NCBI RefSeq assembly: GCF_003002025.1
Contig: NZ_PVZB01000002.1
Coordinates: forward strand, 124,001 to 188,000
Origin: Paraburkholderia sp. BL25I1N1
GTDB lineage: Bacteria > Pseudomonadota > Gammaproteobacteria > Burkholderiales > Burkholderiaceae
DNA length: 64,000 nucleotides
Direction: 5' to 3'
Under the pieces are notes generated by a model. The model was given only the letters and a program-made list of their open reading frames with translations. It searched no databases and was not told the origin of the DNA. Position numbers and translations under genes: made by a program. Positions 50,059 through 60,488 of the stretch are shown here, piece after piece (the first letter of the stretch is position 1; each line of letters opens with the position of its first letter).

Positions 50059-53000
50059 ATGTGGATTGTCAGGCTGGCGCTGCGCCGCCCTTATACCTTC
50101 GTGGTCCTCGCCGTGCTGATCTTTATCGTCGGCCCGCTCGCGATACTGCGCACGCCGACCGATATCTTTCCGAACATCGATATCCCGGTGGTCAGCATCG
50201 TCTGGAGCTACAACGGCTTCTCGGCGCAAGACATGGCCAGTCGCATCACGTCGAACTATGAACGCGCGCTGACCTCGGACGTCGACGATATCGAGCACAT
50301 CGAGTCGCAATCGCTGAACGGCGTCTCCGTGGTGAAAATCTTTTTCCATCCGGGCGCGGACATCAATCGCGCGATTGCCGAGGCGGCATCCAATTCGGCG
50401 TCGATCCTGCGCGTACTGCCGCCCGGCACGTTGCCGCCGAACATCATTACGTATAACGCCTCGACGGTGCCGATCCTGCAACTCGGCCTGTCCAGCGACA
50501 CGCTCTCCGAACAGCAACTCTACGACCTCGGCAACAGCCAGATCCGCACGCAACTGGCGACGGTGCAAGGCGCCTCGGTGCCGCTGCCGTTCGGCGGCAA
50601 GGTGCGGCAGATCATGGTGGATATCGACCCGCGCGCGTTGCAGGCCAAGGGCCTCGCCCCGCTCGACGTGGTCAACGCGGTCAATGCGCAGAACCTGATT
50701 CTGCCGGGCGGCACGGCGAAGATCGGCACGAAGGAATACAACGTGCAGATGAACGGCAGCACCGACACGGTGGCCGCGTTAAACGATCTGCCGGTCAAGA
50801 CCGTGGCCGGCGGCGTGGTGTACGTGCGTGACGTCGCCCATGTGCGCGACGGCTATGCGCCGCAGACCAACATCGTGCGCAGCGACGGCAAACGCGCCGC
50901 GCTCCTGACCATCGAAAAATCCGGCAGCACCTCGACGCTGACCATCATCCAGCAGGTCAAGGCGATGCTGCCGCATATCGCGGCCGGCCTGCCGAGCGCG
51001 CTGCATATTACCGCGCTGTCCGATCAATCCGTGTTCGTGAAGTCGGCCGTTGTGGGCGTGGCGCGCGAGGCGCTGATCGCTGCCGCCCTCACCGCCATGA
51101 TGATCCTGCTGTTTCTCGGCAGCTGGCGCGCCACGCTGATCATCGCGGTGTCGATTCCGCTCGCCGTGCTGACCTCGCTGATCGCGCTGTCCGCGCTCGG
51201 CCAGACCATCAACATCATGACGCTCGGCGGCCTCGCGCTCGCCGTGGGGATTCTCGTCGACGACGCCACCGTCGCCATTGAAAACATCACGCATCACCTG
51301 GAGAACGGCGAGCCGTTGCAGGACGCGATCCTGAACGGTTCCGGCGAAATCGCCGTGCCGACCTTCGTCTCGACGCTCTCGATCTGTATCGTGTTCGTGC
51401 CGATGTTCCTGCTCTCCGGCGTCGCGCGCTATCTGTTCGTGCCGCTCGCGGAGGCAGTGGTGTTCGCGATGATCGCCTCGTACTTCTTCTCGCGCACGCT
51501 GGTGCCGACGCTCGCTATGTATCTGATGCGCGCCCGCAGCAACGCGCCCGCCACCGGCAACGGTCCGGTCGCGCGCCTGATCCGCTTTCAGGCCGGCTTC
51601 GAGCAGCGCTTCGAACGGCTGCGCGAACGCTATCGCGGCGTGCTCGGTGCGGCGATAGCGAGCCCGAAGCGCTTCATCGCGATCTTCCTCGTGCTTTGCC
51701 TCGGCTCGCTTGCGCTGGTGCCGTTCGCCGGCCGCGACTTTTTCCCGGCTGTGGACACCGGCGAAATCCGTCTGCACTTGCGCGCGCCGACCGGCACGCG
51801 CATCGAGGACACCGCAAGTATCACCGACCAGGTCGAAGCCCGCGTGCGCGATGTGATCCCGAAGCAGGAACTCGGGGCGATCCTGGATAACATCGGCGTG
51901 CCGGTGAGCGGCATCAACCTGACCTATGACTCGTCGGACCCGATCGGCCCCGAAGATGCCGACGTGATGATCACGCTCGCGCCGAAACACAAGCCCACCG
52001 CGCAATACGTCGCGACGCTGCGCAACACGCTGACCAGGGATTTCCCCGGCGTCACGTTCGCCTTCCTGCCCGCCGATATCGTCAGCCAGATTCTCAACTT
52101 CGGCCTGCCCGCGCCGATCGATATCCAGATCGTCGGCAACAAGCTCGACGCCAACCGCGTGGTGGCGGACCGTTTGCTCGCGCAACTGCGCGGCGTGCGC
52201 GGTCTCGTCGATGCGCGCATTCAGCAACCCGGCGACGCGCCCGCGATCAACGTCAACGTCGACCGCACCCGGGCGATTCAGGCCGGCCTGTTGCAGCGTG
52301 AGGTATCGCAGAACCTGCTGATCGCGCTCTCCGGCAGTTCGCAGACCACGCCGAATTTCTGGCTCGATCCGCGCAACGGCGTGAGCTATCCACTGGTGGC
52401 GATGATGCCGCAGTACGACATCAACTCGTTGCAGGCGCTCGCCAATATTCCGGTCGCGCAGAGCGGCGGCGCGGCGACGACGGCAGCGGCCACGGCCTGG
52501 TTCTCGGCGAACGGCGCGGGGCCCGCGCCGCAGAACCTGCTCGGCGCGTTGAGCACGCTGACACGCGGCACGCAGCAAGCCGTCGTCTCGCACTACAACG
52601 TGCAACCGGTGCTCGATATCTTCGCGTCGGCGCAAGGGCGCGATCTCGGCGGCGTGGCGGCGGACGTCAACCGGCTGGTCGAGCAGATCCGGCCGCAATT
52701 GCCGCCGGGCGCATCCATCGTCGTACGCGGCCAGGTGCAGGCCATGCACGATTCGTTCAGTGGTCTCGCGAGCGGCCTCGTATTCGCCATCGGCCTCGTC
52801 TATCTGCTGATGGTGGTCAACTTCCAGTCGTGGCTCGACCCGTTCATCACGATCAGCGGCTTGCCGGGTTCGCTCGCCGGCATTGCGTGGATGCTGTTCA
52901 GCACCGGCACCCGCCTGAGCGTGCCGGCGCTCACCGGCACCATTCTGTGCATCGGCATCGCCACGGCCAACAGCATCCTGGTCGTCAACACCGCACGTGA

Positions 53001-53307
53001 ACTTCACCACGGCGGCAAGCCGCCGTTGCAGGCCGCACTCGAAGCCGGCTTCAGCCGCTTCCGGCCGGTGCTGATGACGGCGCTCGCGATGCTGATCGGC
53101 ATGCTGCCGATGGCGCTCGGCCTCGGCGACGGCGGCGAACAGAACGCGCCGCTCGGCCGCGCCGTGATCGGCGGCCTCGCGCTCGGCACGGTGTCGACCT
53201 TGCTGTTCGTGCCCGTCGTCTACGGGATGGTGCATGCGTGGCTCGACAAACGCCGCGCGGCACGCAGCGAAAAAGCAGAATCCGCCGTCGCCGCCCGCAC
53301 TCTTTGA
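50059..53307 (+). CDS. RND-family efflux pump inner-membrane permease
   Basis: A 1082-residue AcrB/MdtB-like proton-driven pump. The first membrane segment is near 10-30; the proton-relay Asp401-Asp402 lies in GLALAVGILVDDATVAIEN. The second half repeats the fold with GLVYLLMVVNFQSWLDPFIT and GTILCIGIATANSILVVNTA. Large periplasmic domains lie at about 35-330 and 560-860. The start is placed at 50059, giving the normal MWIVRLALRRPYTF terminus; an ATG 11 codons earlier is less likely. It heads an operon with the adaptor and outer membrane factor genes; the operators upstream suggest two-component control. Cargo is not predictable. Confidence 0.94.
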   Translation: MWIVRLALRRPYTFVVLAVLIFIVGPLAILRTPTDIFPNIDIPVVSIVWSYNGFSAQDMASRITSNYERALTSDVDDIEHIESQSLNGVSVVKIFFHPGADINRAIAEAASNSASILRVLPPGTLPPNIITYNASTVPILQLGLSSDTLSEQQLYDLGNSQIRTQLATVQGASVPLPFGGKVRQIMVDIDPRALQAKGLAPLDVVNAVNAQNLILPGGTAKIGTKEYNVQMNGSTDTVAALNDLPVKTVAGGVVYVRDVAHVRDGYAPQTNIVRSDGKRAALLTIEKSGSTSTLTIIQQVKAMLPHIAAGLPSALHITALSDQSVFVKSAVVGVAREALIAAALTAMMILLFLGSWRATLIIAVSIPLAVLTSLIALSALGQTINIMTLGGLALAVGILVDDATVAIENITHHLENGEPLQDAILNGSGEIAVPTFVSTLSICIVFVPMFLLSGVARYLFVPLAEAVVFAMIASYFFSRTLVPTLAMYLMRARSNAPATGNGPVARLIRFQAGFEQRFERLRERYRGVLGAAIASPKRFIAIFLVLCLGSLALVPFAGRDFFPAVDTGEIRLHLRAPTGTRIEDTASITDQVEARVRDVIPKQELGAILDNIGVPVSGINLTYDSSDPIGPEDADVMITLAPKHKPTAQYVATLRNTLTRDFPGVTFAFLPADIVSQILNFGLPAPIDIQIVGNKLDANRVVADRLLAQLRGVRGLVDARIQQPGDAPAINVNVDRTRAIQAGLLQREVSQNLLIALSGSSQTTPNFWLDPRNGVSYPLVAMMPQYDINSLQALANIPVAQSGGAATTAAATAWFSANGAGPAPQNLLGALSTLTRGTQQAVVSHYNVQPVLDIFASAQGRDLGGVAADVNRLVEQIRPQLPPGASIVVRGQVQAMHDSFSGLASGLVFAIGLVYLLMVVNFQSWLDPFITISGLPGSLAGIAWMLFSTGTRLSVPALTGTILCIGIATANSILVVNTARELHHGGKPPLQAALEAGFSRFRPVLMTALAMLIGMLPMALGLGDGGEQNAPLGRAVIGGLALGTVSTLLFVPVVYGMVHAWLDKRRAARSEKAESAVAARTL

Positions 53308-53326
53308 TTTCGACGAGACCTTTTTT

Positions 53327-54712
53327 ATGAACGATTCATCACTTCCGCCGAAGTTGGGTGGGCAGGCCGAACAGGTTGCCAACGCCGCTGAAACTCGCGC
53401 GCCAGACGCCGCTCATGCCCCTCACGCCGCTGGCCCCACGCCAGCAGCTTCGCCCGCGCGGGAATCAGATCGCGGCGCGCAAGCGCATGCCGCCCCCTCC
53501 GCCGAATCCACGCGTGACAAGCGTGACCAGGCGGCCGCCGACGCCGGTTCCCACCGCGAGACGAACGCCGCACCGCGCCGCCGTCTCTGGCCTTTCGCGC
53601 TCAGCGGTCTTGCCGCGGTCTTGCTGATCATCGGCATCGTGCCGCGTCTGCATGCGAGCGCCGCGCTCACGGAGCAAACGCAAGCGCAAAGCATGCTCAG
53701 CGTGTCGGTGGTCAAGCCGCGCCCCGCGCCGGCCGTCAACGAGCTGCTGCTGCCCGGCGCCGTCACGCCGTTCGCCGAAGCATCCATCTATGCGCGCACC
53801 AGCGGCTACCTCGCTCACTGGAACACCGACATCGGCGCGCAGGTGAAGAGCGGCCAGGTTCTCGCGACGATCGAAGCCCCTGATCTGGACGCGCAACTGC
53901 GCCAGGCCCGCGCCGACGAAGCCACCGCACAGGCCAATTTCGACTACGCGAAGACCACCGCGCAGCGTTGGCAGGACATGCTCAAAACCCAATCGGTCGC
54001 GCAACAGGACGCCGACGCCAAGGTCAGCGACATGGAAGCGCGTCGCGCGATGCTGGCGTCGGCGCAGGCCAATGTCGCGCATCTCGCCGAACTCGTCTCG
54101 TACGAGAAGATCACCGCGCCGTTCGACGGCGTGATCACCGCGCGCAACGTCGACGTCGGCGCGCTGGTGACGGCGGGCGGCACGCCCGGCGCCGCGGGCC
54201 TGTCGGGCGAGCTGTTCCATATCCAGCAGAACGGCGTGCTGCGTGTGTTCGTCGACGTGCCGCAGAATGACGCGCCGTACGTCACGCCGGCCACGGCCGT
54301 GTATCTGACCGCGCAGCAGTATCCCGGGCGCCATATCGCGGCGAAGGTGGCGCGCAACACCGGTTCGATCGATCCGTCGAGCCGCACGCTGCGCGTCGAG
54401 GTCGACGTCGACAACAAGGACGGCGCGTTGATGCCCGGCGCCTACACGCAGGTGCATCTGCAATTGCAATCGACCACGCCGGCGCTCGATCTGCCGGTCA
54501 GCGCGCTGCTGTTCCGGCCGGACGGCGTGACGGTCGCCGTGGTCGACAACAATGGCCGGGCGCTGCTCAAGACCGTGCAGATCGGCCGCGATTTCGGCAC
54601 GCACGTGGAAATCACGACGGGACTCGCCGCCTCGGACCGCGTGATCGACAACCCCGGCGATTCGATCGCTAGCGGCCAGATGGTTCAGATCATGCCGGCC
54701 ATGCACGGCTGA
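53327..54712 (+). CDS. RND efflux periplasmic adaptor (membrane fusion protein)
   Basis: A 461-residue HlyD/AcrA-type adaptor. It has a long, Ala/Pro-rich, probably disordered cytoplasmic N-terminus (1-85), then one membrane anchor (LWPFALSGLAAVLLIIGIV). The lipoyl-like segment VKSGQVLATIEAPDLDAQL is followed by an alpha-hairpin rich in Ala/Gln and a beta-barrel part (ITAPFDGVITARNVDVGALV). The disordered 85-residue leader is unusual compared with AcrA. It starts 19 bases after the pump gene; the ribosome site is weak, preceded by a run of six T. Confidence 0.92.
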   Translation: MNDSSLPPKLGGQAEQVANAAETRAPDAAHAPHAAGPTPAASPARESDRGAQAHAAPSAESTRDKRDQAAADAGSHRETNAAPRRRLWPFALSGLAAVLLIIGIVPRLHASAALTEQTQAQSMLSVSVVKPRPAPAVNELLLPGAVTPFAEASIYARTSGYLAHWNTDIGAQVKSGQVLATIEAPDLDAQLRQARADEATAQANFDYAKTTAQRWQDMLKTQSVAQQDADAKVSDMEARRAMLASAQANVAHLAELVSYEKITAPFDGVITARNVDVGALVTAGGTPGAAGLSGELFHIQQNGVLRVFVDVPQNDAPYVTPATAVYLTAQQYPGRHIAAKVARNTGSIDPSSRTLRVEVDVDNKDGALMPGAYTQVHLQLQSTTPALDLPVSALLFRPDGVTVAVVDNNGRALLKTVQIGRDFGTHVEITTGLAASDRVIDNPGDSIASGQMVQIMPAMHG

Positions 54713-54739
54713 GTGCTTCGTCAGATAAAGGATTTGCCG

Positions 54740-56227
54740 ATGATCAACCTGTCTCTTTCACGGCGGTTGCCGCGTCGCACGCTAGCGGCCACGCTGATCG
54801 GCGCGCTGCTCAGCGCGTGCTCGACGCTGCCTGCGTATCAACGCCCGAGCGCCGACATTCCAGCGCAGTACGCGGGCGCCGTGCACACGGGCGCCGTGCA
54901 TACGAGCGCCGCGCAAGGCTGGGCGCAGGCCGCGCCGGCCGACGCCACGCCGCGCGGCCCCTGGTGGACGATCTTCAACGATCCCGTGCTGAACGAACTG
55001 GAGGCGCGCATCGACGTGTCGAATCAGACCGTACGCAAGGCGGTCGCGCAGGTCCAGCAGGCGCGCTCGATGGTGGACTATCAGCGTGCCGGTTTATTCC
55101 CGACCATCACCGCCGGTGCCGCGCAGCAGCGCTTTCGGACCTCGCAGAACATCGAAGGTAAATCGCTCGCGGGCAAGACCGTGCCGGACTATTCGGCCGG
55201 CGTTGCGGCGAGCTGGGAGCCGGACCTGTTCGGAAAGATACGCGACAGTGTGACCGGCGCGCAGGCGGACGCTCAGGCGAGCGAGGCGGACCTTGAAGGC
55301 GTGCGCCTGTCGATGAGCGCCGATCTGGCCGTCGACTACTTCTCGCTGCGCTCGCTCGACACGCAGAAGAAGCTGCTCGACGACAGCGTGAACGCCTACG
55401 CCGCCGCGTTAAATCTGTTGCAGCAGCAGTTGAAAAACGGCGCGATCGATGCCTCCGCCGTCGCGCAGGCCACGACGCAACTCGAAGCGACGCGCACGCA
55501 AGACACCGACATCGACGTGACGCGCGCGCAGATGCAGCACGCGATCGCGACGCTGATCGGCGAACCGGCATCGACCTTCACGCTGCCGCCAAACGGCTCG
55601 GCCATGACGCCGCCCGCAATTCCGATTGGCGTGCCGTCACAATTGCTGGAACGGCGCCCCGACATCGCCGCCGCCGAACGGCGCGTGGCGTCGGCGAATG
55701 CGCAGATCGGCGCGGCGCATGCGGCGTTCTTTCCCGATCTGGTGTTGTCCGCAAGCGCCGGGCTCGAAAGCACGTTTTTCGCGCCATGGCTGAGCGCGCC
55801 GAGCCTGTTCTGGTCGCTGGGTCCGCAGCTGGCCGGCACGCTGTTCGACGGCGGCAAGCGTAAAGCAACCCTGCACGGCGCCACCGCACAATACGACGGC
55901 GCGGTCGCGGACTATCGACAGTCGGTGCTGGTGGCGTTCCAGCAGGTCGAGGACAACCTGTCCGCCCTGCATTCCCTCGCCGACGAAGCCGCCAGCCAGC
56001 AGCGCGCCACCACGGCCGCGGATCTGTCGCTGCGGCTCACGACGAACCGCTTCAACGCGGGCGCGGTCAGCTACCTCGACGTGGTGACCGCGCAGACGAT
56101 TGCGCTGACGAACCAGCGCTTCGCGGATCAGATCGCCGCGCGGCAGTTGGAGTCGAGCGTGCTGTTGCTGAAGGCGTTGGGTGGCACGTGGGGTGACGAA
56201 GGCAAGAGCGCGGTGGGGTCGATGTAA
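54740..56227 (+). CDS. NodT-family outer-membrane efflux lipoprotein
   Basis: A 495-residue TolC/OprM-like factor. The signal peptide ends in the lipobox LLSAC (Cys27). GPWWTIFNDPVLNELEARID marks the start of the first repeat and LLERRPDIAAAERRVASANA the second. The two halves share the same Ala/Gln-rich helical pattern of the trimeric barrel-tunnel. The ATG at 54740 follows AAAGGAT; an ATG nine codons earlier would spoil the signal sequence. Third gene of the efflux operon; a terminator hairpin lies after it. Confidence 0.93.
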   Translation: MINLSLSRRLPRRTLAATLIGALLSACSTLPAYQRPSADIPAQYAGAVHTGAVHTSAAQGWAQAAPADATPRGPWWTIFNDPVLNELEARIDVSNQTVRKAVAQVQQARSMVDYQRAGLFPTITAGAAQQRFRTSQNIEGKSLAGKTVPDYSAGVAASWEPDLFGKIRDSVTGAQADAQASEADLEGVRLSMSADLAVDYFSLRSLDTQKKLLDDSVNAYAAALNLLQQQLKNGAIDASAVAQATTQLEATRTQDTDIDVTRAQMQHAIATLIGEPASTFTLPPNGSAMTPPAIPIGVPSQLLERRPDIAAAERRVASANAQIGAAHAAFFPDLVLSASAGLESTFFAPWLSAPSLFWSLGPQLAGTLFDGGKRKATLHGATAQYDGAVADYRQSVLVAFQQVEDNLSALHSLADEAASQQRATTAADLSLRLTTNRFNAGAVSYLDVVTAQTIALTNQRFADQIAARQLESSVLLLKALGGTWGDEGKSAVGSM

Positions 56228-56245
56228 GCGGAGGGTCCGCGAATT

Positions 56246-56291
56246 CTGGCGATGGCACCGCCGTGAAATGCTTGAACGCGGTGCCTGCCAG
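56246..56291. terminator. Bidirectional hairpin between efflux and two-component operons
   Basis: CTGGC, three bases, GGCACCGC, a 16-base loop, GCGGTGCC, one base, GCCAG. It lies between the convergent ends of the outer-membrane-factor and sensor-kinase genes. No clear U-tract on either strand. Confidence 0.5.
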
Positions 56292-56315
56292 ATGCCGCGA
56301 GTAAGGTTTTGCGAT

Positions 56316-57776
56316 CTAGTTGGCGCGCGGAAACCTCAGCACGAACCGCGTACTGCGCGCATCGCTTTCCGCATGCACGGAGCCGCCGTGCAGCTCCATG
56401 ATCGTGCGCACGATGGCAAGCCCGAGCCCGGTCGATCCCGTGGACCCTTGCGACACTCCTGAAGACGGCAGCGAACTGCGCGACGGATCGACCCGATAGA
56501 AGCGGTCGAAAATCCGTTCGAGATGCTCGGCGGGAATCGGCTGTCCCTGGTTCTCCACGCTCACGCGCACGGCTTCGGCCGACACGCCGGCGTCCAGCAC
56601 GATCTCGCCGCCCGGCCGCGTATAGCGAATGGCGTTGGCAAGCAGATTGCTCACGGCGCGGCGGAACAACTCGAGATCGGCCGTCACGTTGGCCGTGCCG
56701 CTCACGCGCAAACGCACATTCGCATCGTCGGCAATGCCTTCGAAATACTCGGCGATGTGAGTCAACTCCTGCGCCGCGTCGAACTCGCGCAGTTGTTTGA
56801 CGAACTGCGGATGCTCGGCGCGCGCCAGAAACAGCACGCTCTCGATCATGCGCGAGAGCCGGTCGCACTCTTCCAGATTCGAGGCGAGCAGCGTTTCGTA
56901 GTCGTCGACGGAGCGCGGCCGCGCGAGCGCGACTTCAGCGGCGCCGCGCATGTTGCTGAGTGGCGTGCGCATGTCGTGCGCGAGGTCGGCGGTGAAACGC
57001 GACAGACGCTGGAACCCGTGCTCGACGCGTTCGAGCATCGCGTTCAGCGAGGCCACCAGAGCTTCGAGTTCGCTCGGCACGCGCGCCACCGCGATTCGCG
57101 TATCGAGGCGATTCACCGTGACGAGGCTCGCGCTCGCCGCGATATCGCGCAACGGCCGCAGCGCGGCGCGAATCAGCAGGTAGCCGAGCAGCATGGCCAG
57201 CACCACGCCGGCCACGCCCGCCATGTTGAGCTTGTCGCGGTAACGGTCCAGCAGCAGCCAGCGGTCGCTCATGTTGCGCGCCACCAGCAGGCTCGCCGTG
57301 TCGCCGTTACGCAGCCGTGCGTCCGTGAAAATGCCGCGGATCGGCGCGCCGTTACGGCCAGTCCAGTCGCCGATATCGGCCTCGGTGATGCGCGCCGTCG
57401 CGGCCACGCGCGTGAGCGGCGGCAACCCTGCGACAGTCGCGGCGCCGCTCGCCGCATCCGGTGCGGCAAGCGCGCCGGCGATGTTGTGTTCGATCGCACG
57501 CTTGCCGTCGGGATCGAACACTTCCATCGACAGCGCTTCGTTGCCGAGCACGACGCTAGTCAAACGCTCGCTGTGGTCGCGCAGGCTTTGCGCCGACTCC
57601 AGTTCCTCAGCGAGACGTCGTGCGTGACGCGCGGCGAGCACGATGTCGAGATTGTCCTGCGCCTTGATCTGCTTTTCGAGCGCGATATACAGGAAACTGC
57701 CGACCAGCACGAAAACCGTCAGCGTGGTGGCGCCGAACGCCAGCGCGAGCGCCGCGGCAAGCGAGCGGCCGCGCAT
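56316..57776 (-). CDS. Membrane sensor histidine kinase (heavy-metal/CopS-like)
   Basis: A 486-residue kinase. Membrane segments lie near residues 10-32 and 187-205, enclosing a periplasmic sensor of about 150 residues. A HAMP linker at about 203-255 is followed by the H-box FTADLAHDMRTPLSNMRG with His267. The N-box is NLLANAIRYTRPGG and the G-box GLGLAIVRTIMELHGG. The sensor has no obvious metal-binding His/Cys cluster, so the signal is open. Start at 57776, overlapping the response-regulator stop by one base (TGATG), so translation is coupled. Convergent with the efflux operon it probably controls. Confidence 0.92.
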   Translation of the reverse strand: MRGRSLAAALALAFGATTLTVFVLVGSFLYIALEKQIKAQDNLDIVLAARHARRLAEELESAQSLRDHSERLTSVVLGNEALSMEVFDPDGKRAIEHNIAGALAAPDAASGAATVAGLPPLTRVAATARITEADIGDWTGRNGAPIRGIFTDARLRNGDTASLLVARNMSDRWLLLDRYRDKLNMAGVAGVVLAMLLGYLLIRAALRPLRDIAASASLVTVNRLDTRIAVARVPSELEALVASLNAMLERVEHGFQRLSRFTADLAHDMRTPLSNMRGAAEVALARPRSVDDYETLLASNLEECDRLSRMIESVLFLARAEHPQFVKQLREFDAAQELTHIAEYFEGIADDANVRLRVSGTANVTADLELFRRAVSNLLANAIRYTRPGGEIVLDAGVSAEAVRVSVENQGQPIPAEHLERIFDRFYRVDPSRSSLPSSGVSQGSTGSTGLGLAIVRTIMELHGGSVHAESDARSTRFVLRFPRAN

Positions 57777-58453
57777 CAGGCAGTGTCCTTCAGTTCGAGC
57801 ACATAGCCCACGCCGCGCACGGTGTGGATCAGCTTGACGGGAAAGTTGTCGTCGATCTTGGTGCGCAAGCGGCGGATCGCGACTTCGACCACGTTGGTGT
57901 CGCTGTCGAAATTCATGTCCCACACATACGACGCGATCTGCGTGCGGCTCAGCACTTCGCCCTGGCGGCGCGCGAGCAGTTGCAGCAGCGAGAACTCACG
58001 CGGCGTGAGGTCGATACGCGTGCCGCCCCGCTTCACGCGACGGCGGTTCACGTCCATTTCCAGATCGCCCACCTTGATCAATTCGCTTTCGCGCGGCGGG
58101 CCCCGGCGCGCCAGCGTGCGCACGCGCGCCAGCAACTCGACGAAGGCAAAAGGTTTGACGAGGTAATCGTCCGCGCCGAGTTCGAGGCCGCGCACGCGGT
58201 CGTCGACGTCGTCGCGCGCGGTAAGGAACAGCACGGGCGTGGTGCGTTTCGCGCGCAAGGTCTTGACGATGGTCCAGCCGTCCATGCCCGGCAGCATCAC
58301 GTCGAGCACGATCACGTCGTACTCTTCTTCCAGCGCGAGGATCAGCCCTTGCGGGCCGTCGTTGGCCACATCGACCGCATAGCCGGATTCTTCCAGGCCT
58401 TTCTTGAGGTAGGCCGCTGTTTTCAGCTCGTCCTCGATCACCAGGATTCGCAT
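57776..58453 (-). CDS. OmpR-family response regulator (CopR/IrlR-like)
   Basis: A 225-residue regulator. The receiver domain has acidic residues in VIEDELK, phospho-acceptor Asp51 in [14 protein letters not shown] and Lys in LVKPFAF. The winged-helix domain has [34 protein letters not shown] and the C-terminal [13 protein letters not shown]. Length and motifs are typical of the CusR/CopR/IrlR group. A matching dyad GATTAC-N6-GTAATG lies 57-74 bases upstream of the start, consistent with autoregulation. Paired with the kinase gene that follows. Confidence 0.94.
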   Translation of the reverse strand: MRILVIEDELKTAAYLKKGLEESGYAVDVANDGPQGLILALEEEYDVIVLDVMLPGMDGWTIVKTLRAKRTTPVLFLTARDDVDDRVRGLELGADDYLVKPFAFVELLARVRTLARRGPPRESELIKVGDLEMDVNRRRVKRGGTRIDLTPREFSLLQLLARRQGEVLSRTQIASYVWDMNFDSDTNVVEVAIRRLRTKIDDNFPVKLIHTVRGVGYVLELKDTA

Positions 58454-58509
58454 CGGTTGCTCCGCTTGGCATTGACGGTGGAATCATACCGTCAAGCACC
58501 CCAACGGGC

Positions 58510-58527
58510 GATTACGATCCGGTAATG
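58510..58527. promoter_or_regulatory. Operator-like dyad upstream of the response regulator
   Basis: GATTAC-GATCCG-GTAATG has the same architecture as the two sites at 49837-49938. It lies between the end of the ABC ATPase gene and the regulator start. Confidence 0.55.
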
Positions 58528-58542
58528 TCGATGCGCTGCGAC

Positions 58543-59457
<915 letters not shown>

Positions 59458-59516
59458 GATGGAATCCTTTGAATGCGCTGCGGTGCATGCGATAAGCCGT
59501 GTCACGAAACCGTCCG

Positions 59517-60488
59517 CTACGCCTTGAGCGTGCGGTCCCACGGAAACAGCTTGCGGCCGAGAAAGGCCAGCACGAGATCGGTGCCCAGGCCGATGATGCC
59601 GATCATCATGATCGCCGCATAGACGTTGTCGAAATGCTGGTAGCGCGCCTGCTGCGTGATGTACCAGGTGATGCCGGAGCTGGTCCCAACCAGTTCCGCC
59701 ACGATCAGATAGGTCCACGCCCAGCCGAGCAGAATGCGCTGGTCGCGGTACAGGTCGGGCAGGATGCCGGGGATCACCACGTGCGTGAGCAGCTTGAACT
59801 TCCTGGTGCCGAGCGTCATGGCGGCTTCGAACAGGCCGTATTCGAGCTTGCGGGTGGTGTTGGCCACGATCAGCACCTGCTGGAACAGTGTGCCGATCAT
59901 GATGATCGCGATCTTCGGGCCGTCGTAAATGCCGAGAATCGCCACCATCAACGCGCCGAACGCGGGCGCGGGCAAGTAGCGAAAGAACTCGAAGAACGGC
60001 TCCTGCAAGCGCGCGATCGCGCTGTACGTGCCGCATACGATGCCGATCGGCACGCCGATCACCGACGACAGCACGAAGCCCCAGAAGATCACCTGAATGC
60101 TGTGCCAGAGACTCTGATGCAGCCAGACGCCGTCGCGTGATGCGGGCGGCGTGGTGAACGCGGTATAGAACGCGCGCAGCACTTCATGGGGCGCGGGCAA
60201 ATACACCGGGTTGACCGGTTCGCCGGCCGGCAAGGCAGCATGGGCGTCGCGCGCATGGGCAAGTTCGTCGGCGAACACGTCCTTGTCGACACGCATGCCC
60301 GGCTGGAAATAGTCGACGCTGCCCGGCGTCTCGATCAGCACCTGCGGATGCCAGATGAACGGCACATAGCTGACCAGACACCAGACCAGCAGCGGCAACA
60401 GGAACGAGCCCGCCCCTAACAGCCATTTGCCGCGCGCAGAGAGTTCGCGGCGCACCGCGAACCATTCGGTTCTGTCAATGACGGTCAT
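59517..60488 (-). CDS. ABC transporter permease (nitrate/sulfonate/taurine type) with large periplasmic insertion
   Basis: A 323-residue BPD_transp_1 permease. The first membrane segment ([20 protein letters not shown], about 21-40) is followed by about 90 polar residues. Only then come the usual segments ([40 protein letters not shown]). The EAA loop is [24 protein letters not shown]. The large loop is longer than in SsuC or NrtB and is typical of carboxylase-associated transporters. The start at 60488 has GGAG upstream and overlaps the amidase gene by 14 bases. Predicted to import urea, guanidine or a related nitrogen compound. Confidence 0.9.
   Translation of the reverse strand: MTVIDRTEWFAVRRELSARGKWLLGAGSFLLPLLVWCLVSYVPFIWHPQVLIETPGSVDYFQPGMRVDKDVFADELAHARDAHAALPAGEPVNPVYLPAPHEVLRAFYTAFTTPPASRDGVWLHQSLWHSIQVIFWGFVLSSVIGVPIGIVCGTYSAIARLQEPFFEFFRYLPAPAFGALMVAILGIYDGPKIAIIMIGTLFQQVLIVANTTRKLEYGLFEAAMTLGTRKFKLLTHVVIPGILPDLYRDQRILLGWAWTYLIVAELVGTSSGITWYITQQARYQHFDNVYAAIMMIGIIGLGTDLVLAFLGRKLFPWDRTLKA

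Noticed and set aside
50779..53382. 867-codon minus-strand open frame opposite the RND pump
   Set aside because: Extreme Arg/His/Glu composition mirrors the pump codons; no start signal or motif.
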